Origin: Thiosulfatimonas sediminis
Lineage (GTDB): Bacteria; Pseudomonadota; Gammaproteobacteria; Thiomicrospirales; Thiomicrospiraceae
DNA length: 64,000 nt
Direction: 5' to 3'
Assembly (NCBI RefSeq): GCF_011398355.1
Contig: NZ_AP021889.1
Span: 1,240,001 to 1,304,000 of the forward strand
Numbering within the stretch: the stretch's first letter is position 1; each line of letters starts with the position of its first letter. Of this stretch, positions 34,201-42,027 are shown piece by piece. The position numbers were made by a program, and so were the translations under genes. Under the pieces are notes generated by a model that saw only the letters and a program-made list of their open reading frames with translations, was not told where the DNA came from and searched no databases.

Positions 34201-34563
34201 ATGAGCACTTTTTTCCCCTTAAAACGAGGCGGGATTTATTTGGCTAATTTGAATCCTGCGAAGGGTTCTGAACCAGGTAAAGTTCGACCTGTGTTGGTGA
34301 TACAAAATGATTGGCTCAATGAAGTACAGCATGCGACCGTGATTGTTTTGCCTCTAACAACGGTTTTAGTCGACGATGCAGAGCCTTTGCGTTTTCGTTT
34401 GTTTGCTCGTGATAAGTTACAGAAGTCTTCGGACGTGCTTTGTGATCAAATTCGAGCATTGGATTTGAGAAGAATCACCTCTGATTGTTTAACGACTCTA
34501 ACATCAGCAGAACTTGCGTCGATTGAACAAAATTTAAAACAAGTTTTGAATTTGTCTTTATGA
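34201..34563 (+). CDS. PemK/MazF-family toxin (endoribonuclease)
   Basis: 120 residues, typical. The family start RGGIYLANLNPAKGSEPGK is followed by VRPVLVIQND (conserved arginine), then LPLTTVL and DVLCDQIRALD. MazF-type toxins cleave mRNA at short single-stranded motifs; the sequence cut here cannot be predicted. It starts immediately after the antitoxin stop and overlaps the next gene by four bases (ATGA), so the three genes are one transcript. It is a type II module within the accessory island beside AIPR. Confidence 0.9.
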   Translation: MSTFFPLKRGGIYLANLNPAKGSEPGKVRPVLVIQNDWLNEVQHATVIVLPLTTVLVDDAEPLRFRLFARDKLQKSSDVLCDQIRALDLRRITSDCLTTLTSAELASIEQNLKQVLNLSL

Positions 34564-34778
34564 ATCCAGAGAATTTAAAAAAGCTTGTTGAAGTGACGAT
34601 GCCTTATGGAAAGTACAAGGGGCGAATTATTGCGGATTTGCCGGGAAACTACCTTAATTGGTTTGCGGCTAAAGGTTTTCCTGATGGGAATTTGGGGCAG
34701 TTATTGGCTCTGATGCATGAGCTTGATCACAATGGTTTAAAACCGCTGTTAGACCCCTTAAGAAAAGAGAACCGCTAA
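34560..34778 (+). CDS. DUF3820 protein
   Basis: 72 residues with the DUF3820 motif MPYGKYKGRIIADLPGNYLNW and then AAKGFPDGNLGQLL. The family is common in gammaproteobacteria and is sometimes called a putative quorum-sensing-regulated virulence factor; its true role is unknown. Similar folds occur as an accessory part of exonuclease proteins. Its ATG overlaps the toxin stop as ATGA, which makes it a third member of the toxin-antitoxin operon. A palindromic repeat follows directly. Confidence 0.82.
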   Translation: MNPENLKKLVEVTMPYGKYKGRIIADLPGNYLNWFAAKGFPDGNLGQLLALMHELDHNGLKPLLDPLRKENR

Positions 34779-34779
34779 C

Positions 34780-34809
34780 AAGCGCAATGGGGTCTGTTCC
34801 ATTGCTTTT
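34780..34809. repeat. Palindromic repeat, copy 4
   Basis: GCAATGG and CCATTGC form a perfect stem around GGTCTGTT. Same family as copies 1-3 but more diverged. It closes the island just before ald and may also end the TA transcript. Confidence 0.65.
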
Positions 34810-34841
34810 ACATATGCCCCAAATTATACGATTTAAGATGG

Positions 34842-34871
34842 TTGTTTAAAGTTTGCATCACTGTGTATCAT
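34842..34871 (+). promoter_or_regulatory. Candidate promoter of ald
   Basis: TTGTTT and TATCAT with an 18-base spacer, about 30 bases before the GAGG ribosome site of ald. Confidence 0.4.
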
Positions 34872-34904
34872 TGAGCCGTTCTTGTTCGGATTGAGGTAAT
34901 CAAG

Positions 34905-36026
34905 ATGATAATCGGTGTTCCTAAAGAGATTAAAAACAATGAGTTCCGTGTCGGTATGACGCCTGACAGTGTTCGGCAAGCGATTGCTCATGGTCACCAT
35001 GTATTGGTCGAAAGCCGCGCGGGCATCGGTGCGGGTTTTACCGATCAGGAGTATCTTGCGGTGGGTGCCGAAATCAAAACCACTGCGGCTGAGGTGTTCT
35101 CTGCGGCAGAAATGATTGTCAAAGTAAAAGAGCCGCAGCCGATTGAATGCGCCATGCTGCGCAAAGACCAGATTCTATTTACCTATTTGCATCTTGCTCC
35201 AGCCCCTAAACTGACCGAACTATTAATGCAAAGTGGTGCCGTTTGCATTGGCTATGAAACCGTCGAAAATGAACAACAACGTCTGCCTTTATTAGCTCCC
35301 ATGTCGGAGGTGGCAGGGCGTATGTCGATTCAGGTCGGTGCGCACTTTTTGGAGGAGACCTATGGCGGTCGCGGTGTTCTGCTTGGTGGCGTCACCGGAG
35401 TTGAACCGGCTGAAGTGCTGATTTTGGGTGGCGGTACGGTTGGGCGCAATGCCATTCAGATGGCGGTTGGTCTGGGCGCGAATGTCACCGTGCTGACGCA
35501 TAGCTCGGCTAAAGCAGAGCGATTGAAACAAGAGTTTGGCGACAAAATTCGCACGGGCGTATCGTCACCAGAATCGATTTCGGAAGCCATTATGCAAGCC
35601 GATCTGGTTGTCGGTGCGGTGTTGGTTCCGGGCGCTAGTGCCCCTAAGCTGATTCGTAAATCGCAACTTAAATCAATGAAACCGGGTGCGGTGCTTGTCG
35701 ATGTCGCCATTGATCAGGGCGGCTGTTTTGAAACCTCACGACCAACCACTCATCAAGAGCCGACCTTTATTGTTGACGGCATTGTGCATTATTGTGTGGC
35801 CAATATTCCCGGTGCGGTTCCTCGCACATCGACTTTGGCGCTTAATAAGGCGACTTTGCCCTATATTTTGAAACTCGCTGACCATGGTTATAAAACCGCC
35901 TTAATGGCAGACGCGGGCTTTTTAAAAGGGCTGAATGTGATGGATGGTCAAGTGACCTGTGAGAGCGTCGCGCAAAGTCTTAACTTGGATTATATTGAGC
36001 CGATTGCCGCATTAACTCATAACTAA
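34905..36026 (+). CDS. ald: Alanine dehydrogenase
   Basis: 373 residues. Start MIIGVPKEIKNNEFRVGMTP after GAGG; pyruvate-binding and NAD motifs are KVKEPQP, FTYLHLAPAP and LILGGGTVGRNAIQMAVGLGA. The catalytic region GIVHYCVANIPGAVPRTST is conserved. It interconverts L-alanine and pyruvate plus ammonia with NAD, and so links nitrogen assimilation to the pyruvate pool served by PDH upstream. It was probably adjacent to lpd before the island inserted. A short AAGGTC/GACCTT hairpin (36027-36040) follows the stop. Confidence 0.95.
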   Translation: MIIGVPKEIKNNEFRVGMTPDSVRQAIAHGHHVLVESRAGIGAGFTDQEYLAVGAEIKTTAAEVFSAAEMIVKVKEPQPIECAMLRKDQILFTYLHLAPAPKLTELLMQSGAVCIGYETVENEQQRLPLLAPMSEVAGRMSIQVGAHFLEETYGGRGVLLGGVTGVEPAEVLILGGGTVGRNAIQMAVGLGANVTVLTHSSAKAERLKQEFGDKIRTGVSSPESISEAIMQADLVVGAVLVPGASAPKLIRKSQLKSMKPGAVLVDVAIDQGGCFETSRPTTHQEPTFIVDGIVHYCVANIPGAVPRTSTLALNKATLPYILKLADHGYKTALMADAGFLKGLNVMDGQVTCESVAQSLNLDYIEPIAALTHN

Positions 36027-36186
36027 AAGGTCTTGACCTTGTCAGCGATGAGTTGTATTTGACCTCAATTATGCCAATGCGATAGAAAGCGTGAGTAGCG
36101 GCATTACAACGAATCTCTGTGTCTGCAGCACGGTTTCTAAATGCCAGTCTTTCTTCTGGGGTAAGTACACGTTTTTTTAGTGTAAT
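35980..36186 (-). pseudogene. Remnant of an unidentified gene (open frame without start codon)
   Basis: On the minus strand the frame reads RVLTPEERLAFRNRAADTE followed by IRCNAATHAFYRIG, protein-like in composition, but there is no ATG, GTG or TTG in frame. AAAAGGA lies upstream of an ATT. The end of the frame overlaps ald antisense and is not meaningful. I do not recognise the family. It could also be chance. Confidence 0.25.
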
Positions 36187-36242
36187 ATGTGTTTTCCTTT
36201 TAAACGTAGCAAGCGTTATTTAAATCTTCGGACAGCATAGCA

Positions 36243-36719
36243 ATGAATCAAACAGAATTATTTTCGGCGAATAGCGAGCACCAGTGGCAATTGGCGACGG
36301 ATCAAGTAATGGGAGGCGTGTCACAGGGCACGATTCAGGCACATGCTGATGGGGTCAGTTTACAGGGTTCGGTGAGCTATGAAAATAATGGTGGTTTTGT
36401 GCAGATGAAATGGCCGTTTGCTAAAGATTTATCGATGCGTCAATTTGATGGCGTTTGGTTTGAGGCGTGTGCCACTGAGCAACTTGTCATTGATGCTGTC
36501 TTGAAATCTTCGCAACTTTGGATGCCTTGGCAGTCGTTTCGTCACAGTTTGCAGTTAACTCGGGACTGGCAGAGTTTTTATATTCCGTTCAGTGATTTCG
36601 CACCTTATCGAACACAAACACGCTTGAATACGAACAGCATCACCCAATTTGCTTTGCTTTTAGGTGAGCAGGGTTCCCATCAAATCACGGTGCGTCGATT
36701 TGGGCTTTATAGCGTTTAA
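36243..36719 (+). CDS. CIA30-family protein
   Basis: 158 residues. The start ELFSANSEHQWQLATDQVMGG continues GVSQG, and the protein ends in ITQFALLLGEQGSHQITVRRFGLY, the pattern of the CIA30 (complex I intermediate-associated protein 30) family. The family adopts a galactose-binding-like beta-sandwich. In mitochondria CIA30 helps build complex I, but bacterial members are not shown to do so. There is no signal peptide, so it is cytoplasmic. It is a single-gene unit. Confidence 0.82.
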   Translation: MNQTELFSANSEHQWQLATDQVMGGVSQGTIQAHADGVSLQGSVSYENNGGFVQMKWPFAKDLSMRQFDGVWFEACATEQLVIDAVLKSSQLWMPWQSFRHSLQLTRDWQSFYIPFSDFAPYRTQTRLNTNSITQFALLLGEQGSHQITVRRFGLYSV

Positions 36720-36767
36720 ATAACCGTGTCGATAAAAACTTTTAATTGACCACTACAACTCGATAAT

Positions 36768-36957
36768 TTAGCTCAGAATGATTTGTGTTTGGTTTTTGCC
36801 GTTGTTTTTTGAGATGTAAAGCGCTTGGTCTGCTCTTTTTAGTAGATGGATTGTATCGTCGCCGTTTTGATAGGTTGTAATCCCAAAGCTACAGGTCTTT
36901 GACGCTATTTCTGGGAATTTATGCTCTGCAGTGATTTCAGATCATTTTCAATCAGCG
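36768..36957 (-). pseudogene. Decayed C-terminus of a GGDEF (diguanylate cyclase) gene
   Basis: The minus strand reads CSFGITTYQNGDDTIHLLKR then ADQALYISKNNGKNQTQ, the end of a GGDEF domain, and stops at 36768. Upstream in frame there are two TGA stops and no GGDEF core or start. It resembles, but is not identical to, the end of the intact cyclase at 40173 (SFGVTQV, RADQALYLAKQNGRN). A relic of a deletion. Confidence 0.8.
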
Positions 36958-37013
36958 TTTTTAGAAGCATTGTAGCAAAGAGAGTAGCCATTAATGATTG
37001 AAGGTTCGGTAAT

Positions 37014-37070
37014 AAAAAACCACGGCTTATGGACCGTGGTTTTTGCAGTAAACCCAGCGTAAAGGCTGGG
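37014..37070 (-). terminator. Double hairpin terminator of the 45-residue peptide gene
   Basis: On the minus strand CCCAGC/GCTGGG (37053-37070) is followed by AAAAACCACGG/CCGTGGTTTTT (37015-37044) with a T-run. It begins 11 bases after the peptide stop codon. Confidence 0.8.
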
Positions 37071-37080
37071 GTCTAGTGAA

Positions 37081-37218
37081 TTAGATGGATGAAATTGACG
37101 GAATGCCGATTGCAACAAGTGCTGCGATCGCTGCTGGGAGGGCGGCGATAATGGCTGCGCCTGCTCCAAGCAATGAGTGGCCTTTTTTTGCAATTGCTTT
37201 ACCCATTCGTGAACGCAT
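37081..37218 (-). CDS. 45-residue cationic, hydrophobic peptide of unknown function
   Basis: This gene is easy to miss because of its size. The ATG at 37218 is preceded by AGGAG with an eight-base spacer, the best ribosome site nearby. The product starts basic (MRSRMGKAIAKKGHS), then LLGAGAAIIAALPAAIAALV forms one Ala/Gly-rich membrane-length helix, ending AIGIPSISSI. There is no cysteine and no cleavable-signal pattern. A double hairpin with T-run follows, so it forms a complete small transcription unit. Size and pattern recall class II or circular bacteriocins and type I toxin peptides, but there is no immunity or export gene beside it. Function unknown. Confidence 0.72.
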   Translation of the reverse strand: MRSRMGKAIAKKGHSLLGAGAAIIAALPAAIAALVAIGIPSISSI

Positions 37219-37390
37219 AACTTAATCTCCTGTCGTTATTACATTAAGTTGATAAAATTTATTTATCGGATTTCAATTTAGCAAAATAAATTTTATAGAT
37301 AAAGGGTGTTTATGGGTAGGTTAATAATTTTTTAATGATTGGCGAAATGCTCAAGGTTTGCTTACTATTTTTTAGGTTACATGAAGGATA

Positions 37391-37419
37391 AGCCCGCGCC
37401 CAGAAACGCGGGTTTTTTT
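37391..37419 (+). terminator. Plus-strand terminator-like hairpin beside nemA
   Basis: CCCGCG and CGCGGG followed by seven T on the plus strand. The only neighbouring gene, nemA, is on the minus strand, where the hairpin lacks a T-run. It may block read-through into nemA antisense. Confidence 0.6.
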
Positions 37420-37424
37420 GTTGC

Positions 37425-38498
37425 TTAGTCCATAAATGGGTAGTCGGTATAACCTTTCTCATCCGGGGTATAGAATGTGTCTGAATCAGGAGCATTGAGT
37501 TCTGCGCCAGCTTTGATTCGTTCTGGTAAATCCGGGTTAGCGAGGAAGCCGGTGCCAAAGGCGACCGAGTCGGCCATATCGTTTTTAATGACTTCCGCCG
37601 CTTCATCAGCGGAATATCCCATGTTAACCATCAAATGCCCTTGGTAATGTTTACGGGCGATTGGAATGACATCGGCTTGTTGCACGCCAAAGAAATCCGC
37701 GCGCATTACATGCAAGTAGGCCAAATTAAATTGATTGAGATGTTGCGCTAAATAGGTCATCCATGCAACCGGATCACTGTCTTGCATGCCATTGAAACTG
37801 TTAAGCGGAGAGAGGCGAACGCCAACCCGGTCAGAGCCGATTGCACCAGAAACCGCTGCAATAATTTCGCTCAGGAATCGTGCGCGGTTTTCAAGTGAAC
37901 CACCATATTCATCGGTTCGTTGGTTTGCACCATCGCGCAGAAATTGATCGATCAGATAGCCATTGGCAGCATGGATTTCCACTCCGTCAAAACCAGCGGC
38001 AATGGCGTTTATCCCCGCTTGGCGGAAGTCTTCGACAATCTCGGCAATCTCTGTTTTTGTCAGTGGATGTGGAATGCTGTAAGGTTTTTTGCCTGCTGGG
38101 GTGTATGTTTCATCATCAATCGCAATGGCGCTGGCACTCACTGCTGGTTTATGATCGTTGAACAAAGGATGTGCGGCGCGACCGGCGTGCCAGATTTGCA
38201 TATAGATTTTTCCACCAGATTGATGAACCCCCTTGGTGGTGGCTTTCCAGCCTTCAATCTGTTCAGGCGAGTAGATGCCAGGATCGTTGCCAAAAGCAGA
38301 AGTTTGCGGTGTCACCATCGTACATTCTGTGATGATCAATCCTGCACTGGCACGTTGCGTATAGTATTCCGCCATTAATGCATTTGGAAGATGATCAATG
38401 GCTCGACAACGGGTCAGGGGCGCCATAATAAAACGATTGGCTAAAGTTAGGTTACCCAGTTTAACGGGTTGGAACAGTGGTGCGGTATTGATTGGCAT
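37425..38498 (-). CDS. Old Yellow Enzyme-family alkene reductase (NemA-like)
   Basis: 357 residues. FMN barrel motifs: FIMAPLTRCRA, MQIWHAGRAAHP, GVEIHAANGYLIDQFLRDGA with NQRTDEYGGS (substrate histidine and asparagine), RVGVRLSPLNSF and AFGTGFLANPDL. It reduces activated C=C bonds of enones, N-ethylmaleimide and nitro compounds with NADPH; the natural substrate is unknown. It is a single-gene unit, divergent from the EAL/HDOD gene. It is normal in length. Confidence 0.92.
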   Translation of the reverse strand: MPINTAPLFQPVKLGNLTLANRFIMAPLTRCRAIDHLPNALMAEYYTQRASAGLIITECTMVTPQTSAFGNDPGIYSPEQIEGWKATTKGVHQSGGKIYMQIWHAGRAAHPLFNDHKPAVSASAIAIDDETYTPAGKKPYSIPHPLTKTEIAEIVEDFRQAGINAIAAGFDGVEIHAANGYLIDQFLRDGANQRTDEYGGSLENRARFLSEIIAAVSGAIGSDRVGVRLSPLNSFNGMQDSDPVAWMTYLAQHLNQFNLAYLHVMRADFFGVQQADVIPIARKHYQGHLMVNMGYSADEAAEVIKNDMADSVAFGTGFLANPDLPERIKAGAELNAPDSDTFYTPDEKGYTDYPFMD

Positions 38499-38844
38499 TC
38501 ATGTATCCTTTTTATAGCAAATAAAACGACGAGTGTAAGTGAATAAGTATAGCGCTGTCGTGAGATTCAAGAGCCATTGTTTTATGCGATTCGTTCGTTG
38601 CTTGGTCGACCTTTATATGCAATTCCCTATGCCCACTTATCAAGACTCAATTAGTGTTTGTTTAATCATTAAAAAGCCGTGAAAATTTTTATTTGTACGA
38701 GTATTCTTTAAACCGTTGTCAAAGTTTTCATTGCGCTTTAGTTGGTTCGAGAAGTTGATTGTGAATCGCATTAAATTGCTTTTGGGCTTTGGCGCACAGA
38801 TGTTGCATTGCTACAGAGAAGTTAAAAAAACAGAAAGGATACTC
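38499..38844. other. Intergenic region between nemA and the EAL/HDOD gene
   Basis: About 346 bases. I see no gene, tRNA or clear terminator. The reading frame of the downstream gene extends back to 38716 but lacks a ribosome site there. Promoters of the two divergent genes should lie here. Confidence 0.4.
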
Positions 38845-40068
38845 ATGCACCATAACTTGATTTTGAATAAATTGCCGATTTTGGACGCTGATAAGAAGCT
38901 TTATGCCTATCAGTTGAATGTTACGCCTTTGCCGAATTTAGCGTTGCAGGGCCTTAACTGGGAAGAAGAATCTCAAGCTTTATGGGCAGGGGTTGAAGAG
39001 CATATTGGTTTGGATGTGTTAACCGCGGGTAAGCCTGTTTTTTATCAAGCACCTATTCAGATGTTGAGTTTAGATTTATTGCCGGCTGTAGAACCGCTTT
39101 CGCAGTTGTATGTCGAAGTAAATATTGATTTTTTGAGTAATAAAAAGGCGTTGGCTGCGATTAAAGAGATAATGCAAGCCGGGGTTAAGATTGCTTTGAC
39201 CGACTTTGAGGCGAATGAAGCGAATGAGAAATTGTTATCCATTGCCAAGTTGGTCAAGATTCATCCACAAGGATTAACATCAGCTGCGTTGCAAGAGATG
39301 ATTGGCAACCTACGCGCAAAAAATTTACAAGTCGTTTTGATGGATGTCGAAACGGAAGAAATGTTTGAAATTCTAAAACAGCAAGGCGGGGCATTATTCC
39401 AAGGATACTTCTTTACGAATCCGATTGTGTCTACACAACAAGAAGTGGCCAGCAATAAATTGGCGATGCTTAAGCTGTTAGGCGAGGTGAATAATCCAGA
39501 TGCTGAATTTTCTGCCTTGGCGGCCATCATCGGATCGGATGTCGGCTTGACGCATAAGCTACTGGCAGCGATTAATCATCCGCAAAATAATTTGCCTTAT
39601 GTGGTCGAGTCATTGAAAGAAGCGGTTAATTTCATGGGCTTAAAGCGTTTGAAATTTTGGGTTAATATGTTGATGTTGTCCGAAGTGGATGATGTGCCAA
39701 TGGAGTTGTTGGTTACCGCGCTGGTTCGAGGTAAATTCTTGGAATCCATTGCTGAAACCCTGCAACGTAAAGATGAAATGGACCGTTATTTTATGGTTGG
39801 ATTGTTTTCAACATTAAATGCGTTTTTAAAGGCACCGATGGTCGATATTATTGACGAATTGCCAATTTCAGATGAAGTGAAATCGGCTCTGGTCAGTCAA
39901 GAGGGCAAAATGGGTAAAGCGTTGTTTGTTGCTCGTGCTATGGAACAAGGTAATATTCAGCTTATTTTTGCTGGTTTTGAGGGGCTGGATATTATGGCTA
40001 TCTCCAGTAATTATATGGATGCCAGTGGCTGGGCGCGTAAAACATTGGATAGTTTAAAAGCCGCTTAA
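38845..40068 (+). CDS. Degenerate EAL plus HDOD signalling protein (YuxH-like)
   Basis: 407 residues from the ATG after AAAGGA. The N-terminal half follows the EAL fold of YuxH proteins (PILDADKKLYAYQLN, IALTDFEANE, ALFQGYFFTNP) but the EAL glutamate motif is missing, so it should not hydrolyse c-di-GMP. The C-terminal half is an HDOD domain (ALAAIIGSDVGLTHKLLAAI and NFMGLKRLKFWVNML). Such proteins act as regulatory scaffolds, for example in Vibrio and Xanthomonas. It is a single-gene unit ending in a terminator. The ligand or partner is not readable. Confidence 0.82.
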   Translation: MHHNLILNKLPILDADKKLYAYQLNVTPLPNLALQGLNWEEESQALWAGVEEHIGLDVLTAGKPVFYQAPIQMLSLDLLPAVEPLSQLYVEVNIDFLSNKKALAAIKEIMQAGVKIALTDFEANEANEKLLSIAKLVKIHPQGLTSAALQEMIGNLRAKNLQVVLMDVETEEMFEILKQQGGALFQGYFFTNPIVSTQQEVASNKLAMLKLLGEVNNPDAEFSALAAIIGSDVGLTHKLLAAINHPQNNLPYVVESLKEAVNFMGLKRLKFWVNMLMLSEVDDVPMELLVTALVRGKFLESIAETLQRKDEMDRYFMVGLFSTLNAFLKAPMVDIIDELPISDEVKSALVSQEGKMGKALFVARAMEQGNIQLIFAGFEGLDIMAISSNYMDASGWARKTLDSLKAA

Positions 40069-40087
40069 TAGTTGAAAATCCTTGCTC

Positions 40088-40123
40088 AAAAAAGCCCGCT
40101 GGTTGTTCCAAGCGGGTTTTTTT
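40088..40123 (+). terminator. Terminator of the EAL/HDOD gene
   Basis: AGCCCGCT and AGCGGGTT (with one G-U pair) flanked by A- and T-runs. Confidence 0.85.
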
Positions 40124-40172
40124 ATGGTAAGGCGAAGTAAATTCTTGTAAAGAAAGTGAGGTATTCAGCGTC

Positions 40173-41150
40173 TTATTTAATTTCTACGCGGTTTCGGCCA
40201 TTTTGTTTGGCTAGGTAAAGTGCTTGGTCTGCGCGTTTATATAACAGCGAGTTGTTATCATCGGGGTGTACTTGAGTTACCCCAAAGCTCGCAGTGACCT
40301 TGCCGCACACAAAGTCACCTTTGGCAATTGCACTACGATGGCGTTCAGCGACGTCTTTGGCTTGATCGACTTGGGTGAGAGGCAGAATAATCACAAATTC
40401 TTCACCGCCGATGCGGGTCAAAATATCGATTTCACGCAGCTGTTTGGTAAGAATTTTAGCGATATTTTGTAACACTAAGTCGCCAATATCATGGCCATGT
40501 AGGTCGTTGATTTTTTTGAAGAAATCAATGTCGAATAGAATGATTGAGAAGACTTGCCGACTGCGCTGATAGAGTGCGAGGTTTTTTTCTAATTCGCGCT
40601 CATAGACTCGTCGATTTGGTAATTGGGTTAAGGTGTCGGTGGCCGAAAGCGCTTGTAATTCGGCATTGGCGATTTCCAGTGCTTGTTGTTTTTGGACAAT
40701 CTCTTTTTGTGCCAATTGCAGTTCTAAATTCATCGCCTCTTTTTCTTCAGTCGCCATTTCTGCACGGCGGCGTTCTTGAACTAGGGCTTCTTCTATTAGG
40801 CGGCGGCGTTGCATTTTCATCAGTGCGTAGCTGTAATATGCTTGATTGTCATGCAAAATTTCTTTGCAGTTAATCAACACCGGTAAAGCATCCTGCAGTT
40901 TGGTTTTGAGCAATAAGTAATTTTCTTCAATTTGTTGGTTTTTTTGCAGATGTGGCAGAATATTGCCTAAAAAAAGCATTCGACTTGAGGTCGTCATCAG
41001 CGTACCAATGTGTTTGCCTAAGAGTTCTTCTTCACTGGTTTCAAGCCATTCGCAAAGTACTTTATTGACCGCGGTAATCTGGCTTTTTAAATCCGTAGCG
41101 ATATAGCCGCAAGGAATCTGGTTTAAGGTGAGTTTGCTTTTTGACTGCAC
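40173..41150 (-). CDS. PAS-GGDEF diguanylate cyclase
   Basis: 325 residues. PAS domain at about 1-110 (IPCGYIATDLKSQITAVNK start), coiled coil at about 112-165 (Glu/Gln-rich), then a complete GGDEF domain: DTLTQLPNRRVYE, FDIDFFKKINDLHGHDIGD, and RIGGEEF at about 243-249. The inhibitory site RxxD (REID) is five residues before GGEEF. It should make c-di-GMP with product feedback. No membrane helix. It lies 46 bases downstream of an RsbQ-like hydrolase on the same strand, a pair in which the hydrolase may supply the PAS signal. Confidence 0.92.
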   Translation of the reverse strand: MQSKSKLTLNQIPCGYIATDLKSQITAVNKVLCEWLETSEEELLGKHIGTLMTTSSRMLFLGNILPHLQKNQQIEENYLLLKTKLQDALPVLINCKEILHDNQAYYSYALMKMQRRRLIEEALVQERRRAEMATEEKEAMNLELQLAQKEIVQKQQALEIANAELQALSATDTLTQLPNRRVYERELEKNLALYQRSRQVFSIILFDIDFFKKINDLHGHDIGDLVLQNIAKILTKQLREIDILTRIGGEEFVIILPLTQVDQAKDVAERHRSAIAKGDFVCGKVTASFGVTQVHPDDNNSLLYKRADQALYLAKQNGRNRVEIK

Positions 41151-41196
41151 GAGGAAGTTAGCCTTTTACTCAAATAGAATGGATGGTGGTTGGAGA

Positions 41197-42027
41197 CTAT
41201 TCAATTGTCTGTATTTGAATATGCGCTTGAATCGCCGTCACTAAACTATTGGGGTTGGTAATCTGAGGGTAGTGGCCGGTTGCTTCAATCTTGCATATTT
41301 CACATTGTTCAAGATGAGACTGCAAATAGTTGATAACTTCGACTGGCACGATAATATCTTCCAAACAGTACAGCACGCAAACCGGTACTTTGACTTGGGC
41401 AAGTTGATCACGTAAATCACAGAGAAAAGTCGCTTTGGCAAAGGTTTCAGAAATAAGCGGGTCATTGCGTAAAAAAGTTATTTTCAAATCTTCACCAAAT
41501 TGCGGGCTATTTTGATTGCCGACGGCAATCGGCGCCAGATAATTGGCCCAGTCAAAATAGTTTAAATGCATCATCTCTAAGAGTCCAAGCACGTCTTGAT
41601 AATCAAACCCGCCAAAATAATCGACTTCGTTTATATAGTGTGGCGAAGGCGCAATGGTAATCAATTTGGTAAACAAATCTGGACGCTGAATGGAAGCCAG
41701 CATACCGATCGCGCCGCTGACGGAGTGCCCGATAAGATAGATGTTTTGTAGGTTAAGAGCTTCGCAAATGGTGATTAGGTCTTCGGCATACGCGTCTAAA
41801 GTGCTGTAGCGTTGGTGATCAAATTGCGTTGTATCGGAGCCGCCAGAACCTAAATAGTCGAATAATACGATGTGATAATTTTCTGCAAAACTCGGGGCAA
41901 CCTTGTGCCAGATGGTTTGGTCGCAGCCAAAACCGTGTGCAAACAGTAGGGTTGGTTTGCCACTCCCCGTTTGATGGACATTGAATTTTGTTATGATTTG
42001 AGGCGCGTAGGCTTGGGTGAAATTCAT
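41197..42027 (-). CDS. Alpha/beta hydrolase, RsbQ-like
   Basis: 276 residues. Nucleophile elbow GHSVSG, acid in CLEDIIVP, histidine in EATGHYPQ; LLFAHGFGCDQTIWHKVAP and FDYLGSGGSD follow the RsbQ pattern closely. In Bacillus subtilis, RsbQ is required with the PAS phosphatase RsbP for the energy stress response, and relatives include plant strigolactone/karrikin receptors. The next gene downstream encodes a PAS-GGDEF cyclase, so the operon mirrors rsbQ-rsbP with a c-di-GMP output. The ligand is unknown. Confidence 0.82.
   Translation of the reverse strand: MNFTQAYAPQIITKFNVHQTGSGKPTLLFAHGFGCDQTIWHKVAPSFAENYHIVLFDYLGSGGSDTTQFDHQRYSTLDAYAEDLITICEALNLQNIYLIGHSVSGAIGMLASIQRPDLFTKLITIAPSPHYINEVDYFGGFDYQDVLGLLEMMHLNYFDWANYLAPIAVGNQNSPQFGEDLKITFLRNDPLISETFAKATFLCDLRDQLAQVKVPVCVLYCLEDIIVPVEVINYLQSHLEQCEICKIEATGHYPQITNPNSLVTAIQAHIQIQTIE

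Noticed and set aside
36948-37193. 81-codon minus-strand frame over the peptide gene
   Set aside because: It overlaps the better supported 45-residue gene in another frame and passes through its terminator.
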